64,000 nucleotides of DNA from Tianweitania sp. UT-5YL-CI-8 (lineage in GTDB: Bacteria > Pseudomonadota > Alphaproteobacteria > Rhizobiales > Rhizobiaceae): contig NZ_JASCRR010000008.1 of NCBI RefSeq assembly GCF_030010215.1, positions 153,070-217,069 on the forward strand. Reading direction: 5' to 3'. The notes beneath the pieces were generated by a model. The model saw nothing but the letters and a program-made list of their open reading frames with translations, did not search any database and was not told where the DNA came from. This document shows positions 13,503-22,808 of this stretch, one piece after another (the stretch's first letter is position 1; each line of letters begins with the position of its first letter). The translations under genes and the position numbers were made by a program.

Positions 13503-14884
13503 GTCTGAACCCTTTGACGGTCACGCCGCCAGACGCCGTCATCGGCCATCAACTCGCTCAAAATACCTTCGCGCAAGCCACGGTCGGCCACGCGCAGCCG
13601 CGTCGACGGCCAGGTAACACGAATGGCCTCCAGAATGGCGCAGCCCGCAAGCACCAGGTCGGCTCGGTCTGCGCCGATACATGGGCTTGCGACGCGCTCG
13701 TCGAAATTCCAGCCGCACAGCTTTGCCACCATCTTGTCGACATTGTCGCGGTCCATCCACAGGCCGTCGACACGGCGTCGATCATAGCGCTCGAGGTCGA
13801 GATGCACACCGGCCAGCGTGGTCACCGTTCCGGAGGTGCCAAGCAGGTGGAAATCCGGACCTGACACAAGATGCGAAAGCTTATCCCGCCCCTCGAAGGC
13901 CTGGAGCCTCTGGGCGACATCTTCCACCATGGCGTTGAAAATTTCCGGCGTGACGTCGCGGCCGCCATAGCGTTCGGCGAGGGAAACGACGCCAACGGGC
14001 AGCGAGGTCCAGGAAACAATGTGGTTAGCCAGCCGCGGCGAACGCTGCAACGAGACGTCGATCAGCGCGATTTCGGAAGAACCGCCGCCAATGTCGAACA
14101 GCACGACGCCCTTGGTGCCGCGATCGACCAGCGAGCCGCAGCCGGAGACGGCCAGGCGGGCTTCGGTGCGGCGGTCGATGATTTCGAGGCGCAGGCCGGC
14201 TTCGCGTTCGACGCGGTCGATGAACTCGGCGCCGTTTTCGGCCGAGCGGCAGGCTTCCGTGGCGACCAGCCGCGCCTTGCGGATCTTGCGGTTGCGCAGT
14301 TTTTCGCCGCACACCTTCAGCGCCTCGACGGCCCGGTCCATTGCCGGCTGGCTGAGCCGGCCGCTGGCCGACAGGCCCTCGCCCAGCCGAACGATTCGCG
14401 AAAACGCGTCGATGACGCGGAACTGGCCGGGCCGGCTTGGTACGGCAACCAGCAGCCTGCAATTGTTGGTGCCAAGATCTAGCGCAGCGAAGACCGGCAG
14501 TTCGAAACGATCGTCTGAAACAGCGGGCTGGATCTCGGACCTTGGGTCTCGCGACACCGCCGTGCGTTCGGCTATTGCAACGGGAGCGACGGCAGCGGAC
14601 GCGGACAGCCGCTCGGACGCTGCGCCATTGGCGAAGACCTTGCGGCCACGTCGACGCTTACGCCGCTTCTTCTGCTTCAGCGGGTCTGTTACGGCTTGAG
14701 CCGGTGCTGGAGCACCGGGCTGAGACGCGGACTTCCTTCTGCGGCGCTGGCGAGAGCCGACGCGCGGCGACGCCTGCTCTGCAGCCGAAACGCCCGCACC
14801 CGGCGCGCCGGCGCCGGACTTGCGGTGTCTCACCTTCTTGTTCCTTCCGGCGCCGCGCGAACCTTTTGGACGCTGCAGGCGCAT
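13499..14884 (-). CDS. Ppx/GppA-family phosphatase
   Basis: A hydrolase of polyphosphate and/or pppGpp, built on the actin/Hsp70-like ATPase fold. The phosphate-binding loops [14 protein letters not shown] and [13 protein letters not shown] are intact. The conserved core begins near residue 130. The first 125 residues are very basic and probably disordered (runs of Arg and Lys such as [12 protein letters not shown]) and may bind RNA, polyphosphate or ribosomes. It is coupled to rlmE by a four-base overlap, a pairing common in Rhizobiales that links it to ribosome maturation or the stringent response by association. It is short for a full Ppx, as it lacks the C-terminal HD-like domain. Confidence 0.9.
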   Translation of the reverse strand: MRLQRPKGSRGAGRNKKVRHRKSGAGAPGAGVSAAEQASPRVGSRQRRRRKSASQPGAPAPAQAVTDPLKQKKRRKRRRGRKVFANGAASERLSASAAVAPVAIAERTAVSRDPRSEIQPAVSDDRFELPVFAALDLGTNNCRLLVAVPSRPGQFRVIDAFSRIVRLGEGLSASGRLSQPAMDRAVEALKVCGEKLRNRKIRKARLVATEACRSAENGAEFIDRVEREAGLRLEIIDRRTEARLAVSGCGSLVDRGTKGVVLFDIGGGSSEIALIDVSLQRSPRLANHIVSWTSLPVGVVSLAERYGGRDVTPEIFNAMVEDVAQRLQAFEGRDKLSHLVSGPDFHLLGTSGTVTTLAGVHLDLERYDRRRVDGLWMDRDNVDKMVAKLCGWNFDERVASPCIGADRADLVLAGCAILEAIRVTWPSTRLRVADRGLREGILSELMADDGVWRRDRQRVQT

Positions 14885-15109
14885 TATCGTTCCATGTTGC
14901 AGACAGAGTAGCAGCGGCAGCGGAAATCACCAAGACCCCAGTCGGACCCAGTCGAAAATCTTGCGTGTCTTTGCGCACGGAAATTTTCACATTGTAACAG
15001 GCTGGGTTGAACCGAAGGCCGCGATGGGGCATTTCTGCTGTGGGGATAACGCATCGGGAGATGAACTCCCGTCAGAAACTGGGATTGGGAACGGACACTT
15101 CACGAGCGC

Positions 15110-16075
15110 ATGAAGATAAAGGATTATATCTGGCCGGCGATCGGCCTGGGAGCAGTCGCACTTTCGGTCTGGCTGCTCTATCATGAGTGGCGCGGGCTTT
15201 CGCTCGATGACGTCTGGGACAGCATAACCTCCATTCCGCTGCACGGCTGGCTGCTTTCCGGCCTCGCTTCCGTCGCCGCCTATGCCGCCCTGGCTGGCTA
15301 CGACCACATTGCGCTGCTGCATCTTGGCCGGCGGATCTCCTGGGTCTTTGTCACGATCTGCTCGTTCACGACCTACGCACTGGCTCACAATATCGGCGGC
15401 TCGGTCCTGTCCGGGGCGGTGATCCGCTATCGCGCCTATGGCAGCAAGGGACTGACCGGCCAGGAAGTCGGCATTCTGGTGGCGTTGTGCTCGCTGACTT
15501 TCCTGATTTCGACGATCTTCGTCTCGGCGGTGGTGCTGCTTCTGGTCCCCGACATGCTCAACCGCTTCATCGAAGGCACGCATGCGATGATGTCGGTCGG
15601 CCTCGGCCTGCTGGGCTTGACCCTTGTCGGGCTCTACGTTCTCGGCAGTTGGATCGGCCTGAGGCCGCTCAACATTGGCAGCTTCCGCCTGCAATACCCT
15701 GCCCTGCCGATCGTGGTGCGGCAGTTGATCGTGGGACCGCTGGAGCTTCTGGCCGCGGGCGCGATCATCTATTTCGCGCTGCCGGCGGAAAACAATCCCG
15801 GCTACATCATGGTGCTCGGCATCTTCCTCGTATCGTTTTCGGCAGCACTCATCTCCCATGCTCCGGGCGGTCTCGGCGTGTTGGAGATCGTGTTCCTGCT
15901 CGGCCTCTCCGACATGGACCCCAATGCGGTGGTCGCCGCACTGCTGGTCTTCCGGCTGTTCTATTTGATCGTGCCGTTCATTCTGGGTCTCATCGCCGTG
16001 GTCGGCTTCGAACGCTCGCAATGGTGGCGGCGCGGCAAGACGCCGGAGCCCGTGCCTTCGGACAAGTCGCTCTGA
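15110..16075 (+). CDS. UPF0104 (LPG-synthase-type) membrane protein
   Basis: A 321-residue integral membrane protein with about eight hydrophobic helices, of the UPF0104/AglD2 type also called the lysylphosphatidylglycerol-synthase transmembrane region. Typical segments are NIGGSVLSGAVIRYRAYG and SHAPGGLGVLEIVFL, both conserved family motifs. The soluble aminoacyltransferase domain of MprF is absent, so it is not a complete LPG synthase. It probably moves or modifies a lipid; the substrate is unknown. It stands alone, diverging from ppx/gppA. Confidence 0.8.
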   Translation: MKIKDYIWPAIGLGAVALSVWLLYHEWRGLSLDDVWDSITSIPLHGWLLSGLASVAAYAALAGYDHIALLHLGRRISWVFVTICSFTTYALAHNIGGSVLSGAVIRYRAYGSKGLTGQEVGILVALCSLTFLISTIFVSAVVLLLVPDMLNRFIEGTHAMMSVGLGLLGLTLVGLYVLGSWIGLRPLNIGSFRLQYPALPIVVRQLIVGPLELLAAGAIIYFALPAENNPGYIMVLGIFLVSFSAALISHAPGGLGVLEIVFLLGLSDMDPNAVVAALLVFRLFYLIVPFILGLIAVVGFERSQWWRRGKTPEPVPSDKSL

Positions 16076-16193
16076 CATCGCCAGCACCTTCCTCCGAAAC
16101 GCTCAAGGCAGCGATGACACAATCGTGCTGGGAACAATCCGTCGCGTCGGTGGTTCGGCTGACAGCATCGATCGTCCGAACCGGAGAAACCTG

Positions 16194-16696
16194 ATGTCCC
16201 TCAAAAGCCTGACCGCCTGCCTCCTGCTCGCGCTGCCCGCGCCCGCGCTGGCGCTGGAAACCGCGAAAGCCAATTTCATCAACATGGCCGGCGAGAAAAA
16301 CGGCCAAGCCACGCTGACGCAGACGCCGGACGGCGTGCTGATCGAGTGTCCGTAACCGGCCTTCCCGCAGGGCAATGGGTTGCTTTCCACGTTCATCAGA
16401 CCGGAGTCTGCGACCACAACACCGCCCATGATTCGGCTGGCGGGCACTTCAACCCGACAAACGCCGAGCACGGCTATCTCGCCGCCAACGGTCCGCATGC
16501 CGGCGACATGCCCAACCAGCATGTCGGCTCCGACGGCAAGCTCGAAACCCAGGTGTTCAACACCATGGTAACCCTGGACGGCGGCGACAACGCCATTCGC
16601 GGCAAGGCGCTGATGATCCACGGCGGCAAGGACGACTACAAGACCCAGCCGACCGGCGACGCCGGCAACCGGCAAGCCTGCGCGGTCATCGAATAG
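16194..16696 (+). pseudogene. sodC: Cu/Zn superoxide dismutase, frameshifted
   Basis: SodC dismutates superoxide in the periplasm. The first frame, from the ATG at 16194 (GGAG Shine-Dalgarno eight bases upstream), gives a signal peptide (SLTACLLLALPAPALA) and the first beta strands up to TPDGVLIE. It then runs into a premature TAA at 16353-16355. The remainder, VSVTGLPAGQWVAFHVHQ onward with the copper/zinc ligands and GGHFNPTNAEHG, continues in the next frame to 16696. Adding one G at about 16346 (GAG-GTG-TCC) would restore an uninterrupted protein of 167 residues, the normal length. All other residues look well conserved, so the break is either very recent or a base-calling error in a G-poor context. 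Confidence 0.85.
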
Positions 16697-16709
16697 GCGG
16701 GAGGAAACC

Positions 16710-16922
16710 ATGCCGAAATCATTCGAAAAGGGCGACAAGGTCGCCTGGGATACCAGCCAAGGCGAGACCCGGGGCAAGGTGCTTCGCAAACAGACCTCGC
16801 GCACCAGCATCAAGGGCCACGCGGTGGCGGCATCGAAAGACGATCCGCAATACATCGTGGAAAGCGAAAAGTCGGGAAAACGCGCCGCCCACAGGCCTGA
16901 AGAGCTGCGGAAGGCAAAGTAG
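16710..16922 (+). CDS. DUF2945 (HVA1/Tudor-like) small protein
   Basis: A 70-residue basic protein beginning KSFEKGDKVAWDTSQGETRGKV and containing ASKDDPQYIVESEKSGKRAAH, the pattern of DUF2945, predicted to form a small SH3/Tudor-like barrel. The function is unknown. It starts 13 bases after the sodC stop with a GGGAGG Shine-Dalgarno sequence, so it was probably co-transcribed with sodC. Confidence 0.85.
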   Translation: MPKSFEKGDKVAWDTSQGETRGKVLRKQTSRTSIKGHAVAASKDDPQYIVESEKSGKRAAHRPEELRKAK

Positions 16923-16968
16923 CCGCGCAGATCGCAGCGATATCAATAACTTAGCGCTATAGAAAAGT

Positions 16969-17042
16969 TGGCTGGGGAACCTGGATTCGAACCAGGACTA
17001 ACGGAGTCAGAGTCCGTGGGTCTACCGTTAACCTATTCCCCA
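16969..17042 (-). tRNA. tRNA-Gln (anticodon CTG)
   Basis: The minus strand folds as a 74-base tRNA with an encoded CCA end. The acceptor stem is TGGGGAA / TTCCCCA, the anticodon arm ACGGA-CTCTGAC-TCCGT with CTG at positions 34-36, and the T arm CCTGG-TTCGAAT-CCAGG. The U1-A72 pair and G73 discriminator are as expected for bacterial tRNA-Gln, whose first pair is weak. It reads CAG codons. Confidence 0.95.
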
Positions 17043-17351
17043 AAAGCCTTCAAGAACAAGACTTTGACGGTAGTGCAAAAGTGCTGACGCGTCTTCTGCC
17101 GATGGGCCGAAGCCCCGTCTCGTTTCGGAGGCCGTCATAGCAGATTGCCGGGCAGGCGCAAGACCAATCGCGGCAGGTTCTGCATTTTCCTGCGCCAAGC
17201 CTGAATACGAGATATACTGGCACGTCGGTTGCGCCGCGACGCGATTACCTCGACGAAGGCAACGGGACACTGGTGAATTAGCGTAGGCGCGACCCTAAAG
17301 CTGTTTCTTCTGGAAGATACGGCACCAACCCAACTTTGGGGGCTGTCGCGA
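17043..17351. other. Intergenic region between the two tRNA genes
   Basis: About 310 bases with no supported gene. The tRNA-Gln promoter should lie here; I see no convincing terminator or repeat. Confidence 0.4.
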
Positions 17352-17428
17352 TGGTAGCGGAGGAGGGATTTGAACCCCCGACCTAAGGATTATGATTCCC
17401 TCGCTCTAACCAACTGAGCTACTCCGCC
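17352..17428 (-). tRNA. tRNA-Met (anticodon CAT), probably elongator
   Basis: The minus strand gives a 77-base tRNA with encoded CCA: acceptor GGCGGAG / CTCCGCT (first pair G-U), D arm GCTC-AGTTGGTTA-GAGC, anticodon loop ATCATAA with CAT, and T arm GGGGG-TTCAAAT-CCCTC. The absence of the three G-C pairs at the base of the anticodon stem and of an unpaired first base excludes initiator tRNA. A CAT anticodon could also belong to the lysidine-modified tRNA-Ile2; the body looks more like elongator Met, but this is not certain from sequence alone. Confidence 0.85.
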
Positions 17429-17537
17429 ACACCAGGAAACACGCTGCCGTTGCATCGTTCCCTCACGATGTGGCGCGGATATAGAGTTGCGGCGGTGGGC
17501 CTGTCAAGCAGAGATCGGACAGGAGTCGTGCATTCCT

Positions 17538-17930
17538 TTATTCGAAAGCCGGGTCTATCGGCACGCGGTAGCCGTTAACGAGGCGGTTGGTCTCGTTGGC
17601 CATGCCGACCACAGCCATCAATTCGGAAAACTGCTCCGGCGTCATCCCGGCCTTGGTAGCGGCGGCACTGTGGCTGGCAATACAATAGCCGCAGCCATTG
17701 GTCACGCTGACGGCGAGATAGAGCATCTCCTTGACGACCGGATCAAGAGCGCCTGGCGCCATCACCTCTTTCAGGCTCTGCCAGGTGCGGCTGAGCGTCC
17801 TGGGATCGTTGGCGAGATACTTCCAGAAATTGTTGACGTCGGGCACGCTGCGCGAGGTCTTGATGTCGTCATAGACCGCTCTCACCTCGGCGGAAGCATC
17901 GACGTAGTCGATCGGTTTCGGCTTGCTCAC
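17538..17930 (-). CDS. Carboxymuconolactone decarboxylase/AhpD-family protein
   Basis: A 130-residue protein of the CMD fold with the AhpD-like redox motif CGYCIASH (CxxC followed by a His three residues on) near residue 80. Members with this motif act as alkylhydroperoxidases or thiol-disulphide partners. It follows lldD by 12 bases and is surely in the same operon. A role in handling hydrogen peroxide or peroxides made by flavin-dependent lactate oxidation is a reasonable inference, but only that. Confidence 0.85.
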   Translation of the reverse strand: MSKPKPIDYVDASAEVRAVYDDIKTSRSVPDVNNFWKYLANDPRTLSRTWQSLKEVMAPGALDPVVKEMLYLAVSVTNGCGYCIASHSAAATKAGMTPEQFSELMAVVGMANETNRLVNGYRVPIDPAFE

Positions 17931-17942
17931 TGCACTCTCCTC

Positions 17943-19088
17943 TTATCCCTGCTGAGCGATGATGCGCCGGTCGACCTGCTTGATATCGCGCAGGCCGCAC
18001 AGCGCCATGGTGATGTCGAGTTCCTTGCGGATGATCTCGAGCGCCGCCGTCACGCCACGCTCGCCGTCGGCACCGAGCCCATAAAGAAAGGCGCGGCCGA
18101 TGAAGACGCCCTTGGCGCCGAGCGCCAGCGCCTTGATGACATCCTGGCCCGAACGGATGCCGCCATCCATGAACACCTCCATGCGGTCGCTGACGGCCTC
18201 GACGATCGGTGGGAGGGCCGAGATGGAGGACAGCGCGCCGTCGAGCTGCCGTCCGCCATGGTTGGAGACGATCAGGGCGTCGGCCCCGCTGCGCGCAGCC
18301 ATCTCCGCATCCTCGGGGTCGAGAATGCCCTTGAGGATCAGTTTGCCGCCCCACAAATCCCGGATCCATTTGATGTCGTCCCAGCTCAAGGCGGGGTCGA
18401 ACTGCTGCGCCGTCCAGGTCGACAGTGAACGCATGTCTTCCACGCCGGCAACATGGCCGGCAATGTTGCCGAAACCACGACGCTTCGTGCGCAGCATGTT
18501 CATGCACCACAGCGGTTTGGTGGCCAGATTGAGCATGTTGGGGATTGTCATGCGCGGCGGCGTCGACAGACCGTTGACGATATCCTTATGGCGTTGACCG
18601 AGAACCTGGAGGTCGAGCGTCAACACGAGTGCCGAGCACCCCGCCGCCTTGGCACGGGCGATGAGCCGCGCAACGAAGTCGCGGTCGCGCATGACATAGA
18701 GCTGAAACCAGAAGGGTTCGGGCGAATGCTCGGCGACGTCTTCGATGGAACAAATGCTCATCGTCGACAGCGTGAACGGCACCCCGGCCTTGGCCGCCGC
18801 GCGTGCTGCCAGAATCTCGCCATCGGCGAACTGCATGCCCGTCAGGCCGGTGGGCGCGAGCGCCAAAGGCATCGACACCTTCTGCCCGACCATGGTGGTT
18901 TCAAGCGTGCGGTCGCGCATGTCGACGGCAACGCGCTGGCGTAGCTTGATCGGCACGAAATCGCTTTCGTTCTGGCGATAGGTGGTCTCGGTCCAAGATC
19001 CCGAATCGCAATAGTCATAGAACATGCGCGGTACACGCCGCTTCGCCAATTGCCGCAAATCCGCAATCGTCATGATTGGCCGCGCCAT
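17943..19088 (-). CDS. lldD: FMN-dependent L-lactate dehydrogenase / alpha-hydroxy-acid oxidoreductase
   Basis: Oxidises L-lactate or a related 2-hydroxy acid to the 2-oxo acid using FMN, in the membrane-associated form passing electrons to quinone. The 381-residue TIM barrel carries the active-site motif SNHGGRQLDG with the catalytic His, the FMN phosphate loop DGGIRSGQDVIKALALGA, and ALAPTGLTGM in the N-terminal substrate region. The start at MARPIMTIADL (19088) fits family alignments better than the ATG at 19103. It heads a two-gene operon with the CMD protein. The substrate (lactate, glycolate or mandelate) cannot be settled from sequence. Confidence 0.88.
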   Translation of the reverse strand: MARPIMTIADLRQLAKRRVPRMFYDYCDSGSWTETTYRQNESDFVPIKLRQRVAVDMRDRTLETTMVGQKVSMPLALAPTGLTGMQFADGEILAARAAAKAGVPFTLSTMSICSIEDVAEHSPEPFWFQLYVMRDRDFVARLIARAKAAGCSALVLTLDLQVLGQRHKDIVNGLSTPPRMTIPNMLNLATKPLWCMNMLRTKRRGFGNIAGHVAGVEDMRSLSTWTAQQFDPALSWDDIKWIRDLWGGKLILKGILDPEDAEMAARSGADALIVSNHGGRQLDGALSSISALPPIVEAVSDRMEVFMDGGIRSGQDVIKALALGAKGVFIGRAFLYGLGADGERGVTAALEIIRKELDITMALCGLRDIKQVDRRIIAQQG

Positions 19089-19206
19089 TTTCCACTCCAG
19101 CAAGCGTCACCTGAGAGTGCCTACCGCACATCTCCCAAATCCTGCGGCATCTAATCGCGCAAAGCAGCAAATGCAAAGCGTCAAGCAGGTGCGCCTGAGC
19201 GTTTGA

Positions 19207-19377
19207 TCAACCGCTGATCTGCCGATCCTGCTCCACGGTCAGCGGTGTAACCCCTGCGGGTACCGGCTCCGGCAGCACCAGCGGCCTACCTACCGCCGCT
19301 TGCGGGACGGGTATTCTCGCCGCACAGGCGACAAGCGGCAGAATCAACACCAGCGGAATGAGACGGGGCAAGGTCAT
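19207..19377 (-). CDS. Small putative lipoprotein
   Basis: A 56-residue product starting MTLPRLIPLVLILPLVACAARIP: a positively charged start, a hydrophobic stretch and a lipobox LVAC, so the mature protein would be about 37 residues anchored through Cys19. The mature part is Pro- and Val-rich. No family recognised. The start at 19377 is chosen because the lipoprotein signal begins there; the longer frame upstream is not supported. Such tiny lipoproteins are frequent in Rhizobiales but this one could be spurious. Confidence 0.5.
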   Translation of the reverse strand: MTLPRLIPLVLILPLVACAARIPVPQAAVGRPLVLPEPVPAGVTPLTVEQDRQISG

Positions 19378-19711
19378 ATCGCCGGAGTTATAGGGCAGCG
19401 CTTGTGGCGGCAACAGGGCGCGGGCTTGCTCTGCAACGGCGCAGGCGGGCCCGGCCTCCGGTGCATCGGCCGTGATGGCCGAAAGGCCGCACCCGGAACT
19501 CTTAAGGGACAGCCCAGCGGAAACTCCTCCTGCTCCACGGCATCGACTTACACCCGCGGAAAGTCTGAAACGGGCCAAGCGCTATTGCAATCGCGAATGG
19601 CGCGACCGAAAGTATAATATACGTCGGAGGCGGCAGCGGGCATTCTTTCAAATGCGGACTCCGCAAAAGGATGTCATGCTGCCTGGGAGCGAGGCAATAA
19701 AGGGAGGTTTC
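19378..19711. other. Divergent intergenic region upstream of coxS
   Basis: About 330 bases between the leftward small lipoprotein and the rightward cox operon, with no supported gene. It contains a perfect -10 hexamer TATAAT at 19613-19618 (see the promoter entry). Confidence 0.4.
19585..19618 (+). promoter_or_regulatory. Candidate promoter of the cox operon
   Basis: TATAAT at 19613-19618 is a perfect -10 box in an otherwise GC-rich region and lies about 95 bases before the coxS start. TTGCAA at 19585-19590 resembles a -35 box, but the 22-base spacer is too long for standard sigma-70 use, so an activator or a different -35 is likely. Confidence 0.35.
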
Positions 19712-20206
19712 ATGTCTGAGGTATCTTTAGCCGTGAACGGTCGCACCGTTACCGGCACCGTGGAAGACCGGACACTGCTGGTGCATTTCCTGCGGGAAAA
19801 TCTGGGGCTCACCGGCACTCATGTCGGCTGCGACACATCGCAATGCGGCGCCTGCGTCGTTCATGTCGACGGCAAGGCGGTCAAATCGTGCACCATGCTT
19901 GCCGTTCAGGCTTCGGGCTCGACGATCACCACCATCGAGGGGCTCGCAGACGGTGCCGACCTGCATCCGATGCAGGCTGCGTTCCGGGAGCATCATGGGC
20001 TACAATGCGGCTTCTGCACGCCGGGCATGATCATGACCGCCACCGACATGGTCCGCCGCCACCCGGAAGGGCTGGACGAGGCGACCGTGCGCGCCGAACT
20101 GGAAGGCAATATCTGTCGTTGCACAGGCTATCACAACATCGTCAAGGCGATCCTTGCGGCATCGCAGACGATGCAGAGGGCGGACGGCGCGGCGCAGGCT
20201 GCGTGA
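19712..20206 (+). CDS. coxS: Form II CO-dehydrogenase-type iron-sulphur subunit
   Basis: The small electron-transfer subunit of a xanthine-oxidase-family molybdenum hydroxylase; it carries two [2Fe-2S] clusters. The plant-ferredoxin-type domain has [16 protein letters not shown] with its further Cys in KSC, and the C-terminal four-helix domain has CGFCTPGM and CRCTGY. The protein has 164 residues. AGGGAGG four to ten bases upstream fixes the start. It heads the order S-L-M, which is that of form II enzymes (form I operons run M-S-L). Confidence 0.93.
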   Translation: MSEVSLAVNGRTVTGTVEDRTLLVHFLRENLGLTGTHVGCDTSQCGACVVHVDGKAVKSCTMLAVQASGSTITTIEGLADGADLHPMQAAFREHHGLQCGFCTPGMIMTATDMVRRHPEGLDEATVRAELEGNICRCTGYHNIVKAILAASQTMQRADGAAQAA

Positions 20207-20340
20207 GAACGAAGCGAGTAAGGAATAGCAGATGGGGAGTAGGAAGTAAGGGGAACGGACCAACCGGCTGAACTCGATCTCCCCTATTCGCCACCGGCTA
20301 TTCGCTACTCGCTATCATCATTCGCTTAGGCAGTTTCGGG
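20207..20340 (+). repeat. Hairpin repeat between coxS and coxL
   Basis: The gap begins with AGCGAGTAAGGAATAGCAGA and ends with an inverted counterpart, CTATTCGCTACTCGCT, around a centre of about 40 bases. The words GCGA(A/G)TA, GGGGAGTAG and TATTCGCCAC also occur in the coxL-coxM gap (22703-22785), so these are two degenerate copies of one palindromic family placed in the operon's intergenic spaces. Confidence 0.7.
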
Positions 20341-20352
20341 AGGAAACGACCC

Positions 20353-22698
20353 ATGGGAATCGAAGGAATCGGCGCACGCGTTGTGCGCAAGGAAGACAAA
20401 CGCTTCATCACCGGCGGTGGACGCTATGTGGACGACATGGTCGTTCCCGGCATGAAACATGCCGCCTTCGTCCGCAGCCCCTACGCCCACGCCGAGATCG
20501 ACAACATCGACCTGAGCAAGGCCAAGGCGATGCCCGGCGTCATCGGCATCCTGACAGGCAAGGAACTGAAGGCCGACGGCATCGGCAATCTTATCTGCGG
20601 CTGGATGATCCATTCCAAAGACGGCACGCCGATGAAGATGGGCGCCTGGTCGCCGCTGGCAGTTGACAAGGTGCGCTATGTCGGCGACGCCGTGCTGATC
20701 GTGGTCGCGGACACCAAGAGCCAGGCCCGCGATGCGGCCGAAGCAGTGGAGATCACCTACAAGGAGTTGGATGCCGTCACTCAAGCGGCCGATGCGCTTT
20801 TGCCCGGTGCGCCGCAAATTCATGCCGAGGCCGAAGACAACCTGATCTTCGACTGGGATCTAGGCGACGCCGCCGCGACGGAGGCGGCCTTCGCCAGGGC
20901 TACAAACGTCGTCAGTCTGGACATCGTCAACAACCGGCTGGTGCCCAATGCGATGGAGCCCCGCGCAGCACTTGGCCAGTATGACAAGGCGGAAGATCAC
21001 TACACCTGCTGGACGACCTCGCAGAACCCGCATGTGGCCCGCCTTGTGATGAGCGCGTTCTATAATGTCGCGCCCGAGAACAAGCTGCGGGTCATCGCGC
21101 CGGATGTCGGCGGCGGCTTCGGCTCCAAGATCTACATCTACCCCGAGGAAATCGTCTGCCTGTGGGCGTCGAAAAAGACCGGCGTACCGGTCAAGTGGGT
21201 CGCCGACCGCACCGAGAGCTTCTTGACCGACGCGCATGGCCGCGACCATACCACGACCGCAAAGATGGCGTTCGATCAGGATCATCGCATTCTCGGTCTG
21301 AAGGTCGAGACCAAGGCCAATCTCGGCGCCTACATGTCGCTGTTCTCTTCGGCGACGCCGACCTATCTTTACGCGACGCTGCTGTCGGGCCAGTACAATA
21401 TCCCAGCGATCCACGCGAATGTGAAGGCGATCTACACCAACACGGCGCCCGTCGATGCCTATCGCGGCGCCGGCCGACCGGAAGCTACCTTCGTCCTCGA
21501 ACGGCTGATGGAAACCGCGGCGCGCCAGCTTGGCGTCTCGCCGCCGGAGTTGCGCCGGAAGAACTTCGTCACTTCCTTCCCGCACCAGACGCCGGTGATC
21601 ATGTGCTACGACGCCGGCAACTTCGCAGCATCGCTCGATGCAGCGCTGCAAGAGGCGGATTATGCCGGCTTCGGCCAGCGTAGAGCCGAGGCTAAGACGC
21701 GCGGCAGGCTGCGCGGCATCGGCATGAGCTGCTACATCGAGGCCTGCGGCATCGCGCCATCGGCGGCTGTCGGCAGCCTGGGCGCGGGCGTCGGCTTGTG
21801 GGAATCGGCCGAGGTGCGCGTCAATGCGGTGGGCACCATCGAGGTGCTGACTGGCTCGCACAGCCACGGCCAAGGCCACGAGACCACTTTCGCCCAGCTT
21901 GTATCGGACCGCTTCGGCATACCGATGGAGCAGGTTTCCATCATCCATGGCGACACCGACAAGGTGCAAATGGGCATGGGAACTTACGGCTCACGTTCGG
22001 GCGCGGTCGGCATGTCGGCCATCGTCAAGGCACTCGACAAGGTCGAAGCCAAGGCCAAGAAGATAGCCGCCCACATGCTGGAGGCGGACGAGAGCGATAT
22101 TGTCATCGAGGACGGTGCGCTGAAGGTCGCCGGCACGGACAAGACTATTCCCTGGTTCCAGGTAGCGCTGGCCGCTTATACCGCCCACAACCTGCCGCAA
22201 GGCATGGAGCCGGGGCTGAAGGAAGGCGCGTTCTACGATCCGTCGAATTTCACCTTCCCGGCCGGCTGCTACATCTGCGAGGTCGAAATCGATCCGGATA
22301 CCGGCAAGACAGCGATCGTGCAGTTCGTCGCCGCCGACGACTTTGGCAACATCATCAACCCGATGATCGTCGAGGGCCAGGTTCATGGCGGTCTCGCCCA
22401 AGGCATCGGCCAGGCGCTTCTGGAAGGCACATCCTACGACACGGCAAGCGGGCAACTCGTGACGGCGAGCTACATGGACTACACCATGCCGCGCGCCGAC
22501 GACCTGCCTTCCTTCCTGGTGTCGACCACCGTCACCCCCTGCCCCGGCAATCCGCTGGGTATCAAGGGCTGCGGCGAGGCCGGCGCCATCGGATCACCGC
22601 CGGCAGTGATGAACGCGATCACCGACGCACTCGGCCATGAAAACATCACCATGCCTGCTACGCCGCACAAGGTGTGGGCGGCGGCGATGAATCACTGA
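20353..22698 (+). CDS. coxL: Form II CO-dehydrogenase-type molybdopterin subunit
   Basis: The catalytic subunit, binding molybdopterin cytosine dinucleotide. At 781 residues it matches the family. The active-site loop reads AYRGAGR at residues 369-375, which is the form II signature, not the AYxCSFR loop of proven form I CO dehydrogenase with its Cu-binding Cys. The essential base Glu lies in [11 protein letters not shown] near the C-terminus. Form II enzymes have uncertain CO activity and many are likely aldehyde, nicotinate or other hydroxylases, so the product name should be read as a family label. Partner genes coxS and coxM flank it; no maturation genes (coxD, coxE, xdhC-like) follow. 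Confidence 0.92.
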   Translation: MGIEGIGARVVRKEDKRFITGGGRYVDDMVVPGMKHAAFVRSPYAHAEIDNIDLSKAKAMPGVIGILTGKELKADGIGNLICGWMIHSKDGTPMKMGAWSPLAVDKVRYVGDAVLIVVADTKSQARDAAEAVEITYKELDAVTQAADALLPGAPQIHAEAEDNLIFDWDLGDAAATEAAFARATNVVSLDIVNNRLVPNAMEPRAALGQYDKAEDHYTCWTTSQNPHVARLVMSAFYNVAPENKLRVIAPDVGGGFGSKIYIYPEEIVCLWASKKTGVPVKWVADRTESFLTDAHGRDHTTTAKMAFDQDHRILGLKVETKANLGAYMSLFSSATPTYLYATLLSGQYNIPAIHANVKAIYTNTAPVDAYRGAGRPEATFVLERLMETAARQLGVSPPELRRKNFVTSFPHQTPVIMCYDAGNFAASLDAALQEADYAGFGQRRAEAKTRGRLRGIGMSCYIEACGIAPSAAVGSLGAGVGLWESAEVRVNAVGTIEVLTGSHSHGQGHETTFAQLVSDRFGIPMEQVSIIHGDTDKVQMGMGTYGSRSGAVGMSAIVKALDKVEAKAKKIAAHMLEADESDIVIEDGALKVAGTDKTIPWFQVALAAYTAHNLPQGMEPGLKEGAFYDPSNFTFPAGCYICEVEIDPDTGKTAIVQFVAADDFGNIINPMIVEGQVHGGLAQGIGQALLEGTSYDTASGQLVTASYMDYTMPRADDLPSFLVSTTVTPCPGNPLGIKGCGEAGAIGSPPAVMNAITDALGHENITMPATPHKVWAAAMNH

Positions 22699-22702
22699 CA
22701 TT

Positions 22703-22790
22703 GAGCGAATAGCGAATGGGGAGTAGCGAGTAGAGAAGACGACCTTGGCAGACCACTATTCGCCACTGGCTACTCTCTAATCGCTCTTTC
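22703..22790 (+). repeat. Hairpin repeat between coxL and coxM
   Basis: The left arm GAGCGAATAGCGAATGGGGA (continuing AGTAGCGAGTAG) pairs imperfectly, at roughly three quarters of 31 positions, with the right arm that starts CTATTCGCCACTGGCTACTC. It is the second copy of the family in the coxS-coxL gap. Confidence 0.7.
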
Positions 22791-22808
22791 ACCCGAAGGG
22801 AGAAAACC

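Noticed and set aside
14987..16087. A 366-codon minus-strand open frame opposite the UPF0104 gene
   Set aside because: Antisense shadow made of Gln/Asp/His/Arg; the plus strand encodes a clear multi-helix membrane protein.
16125..16696. sodC as two separate genes
   Set aside because: Neither half is a complete dismutase; the two halves join into one normal protein if one base is added.
17352..17428. tRNA with CAT anticodon as initiator tRNA-fMet
   Set aside because: The anticodon stem lacks the three G-C pairs and the first acceptor pair is not the initiator mismatch; elongator Met (or less likely Ile2) fits better.
20353..22698. CoxL as a proven carbon monoxide dehydrogenase
   Set aside because: The active loop is AYRGAGR, not the AYxCSFR of form I enzymes, so CO oxidation cannot be claimed.
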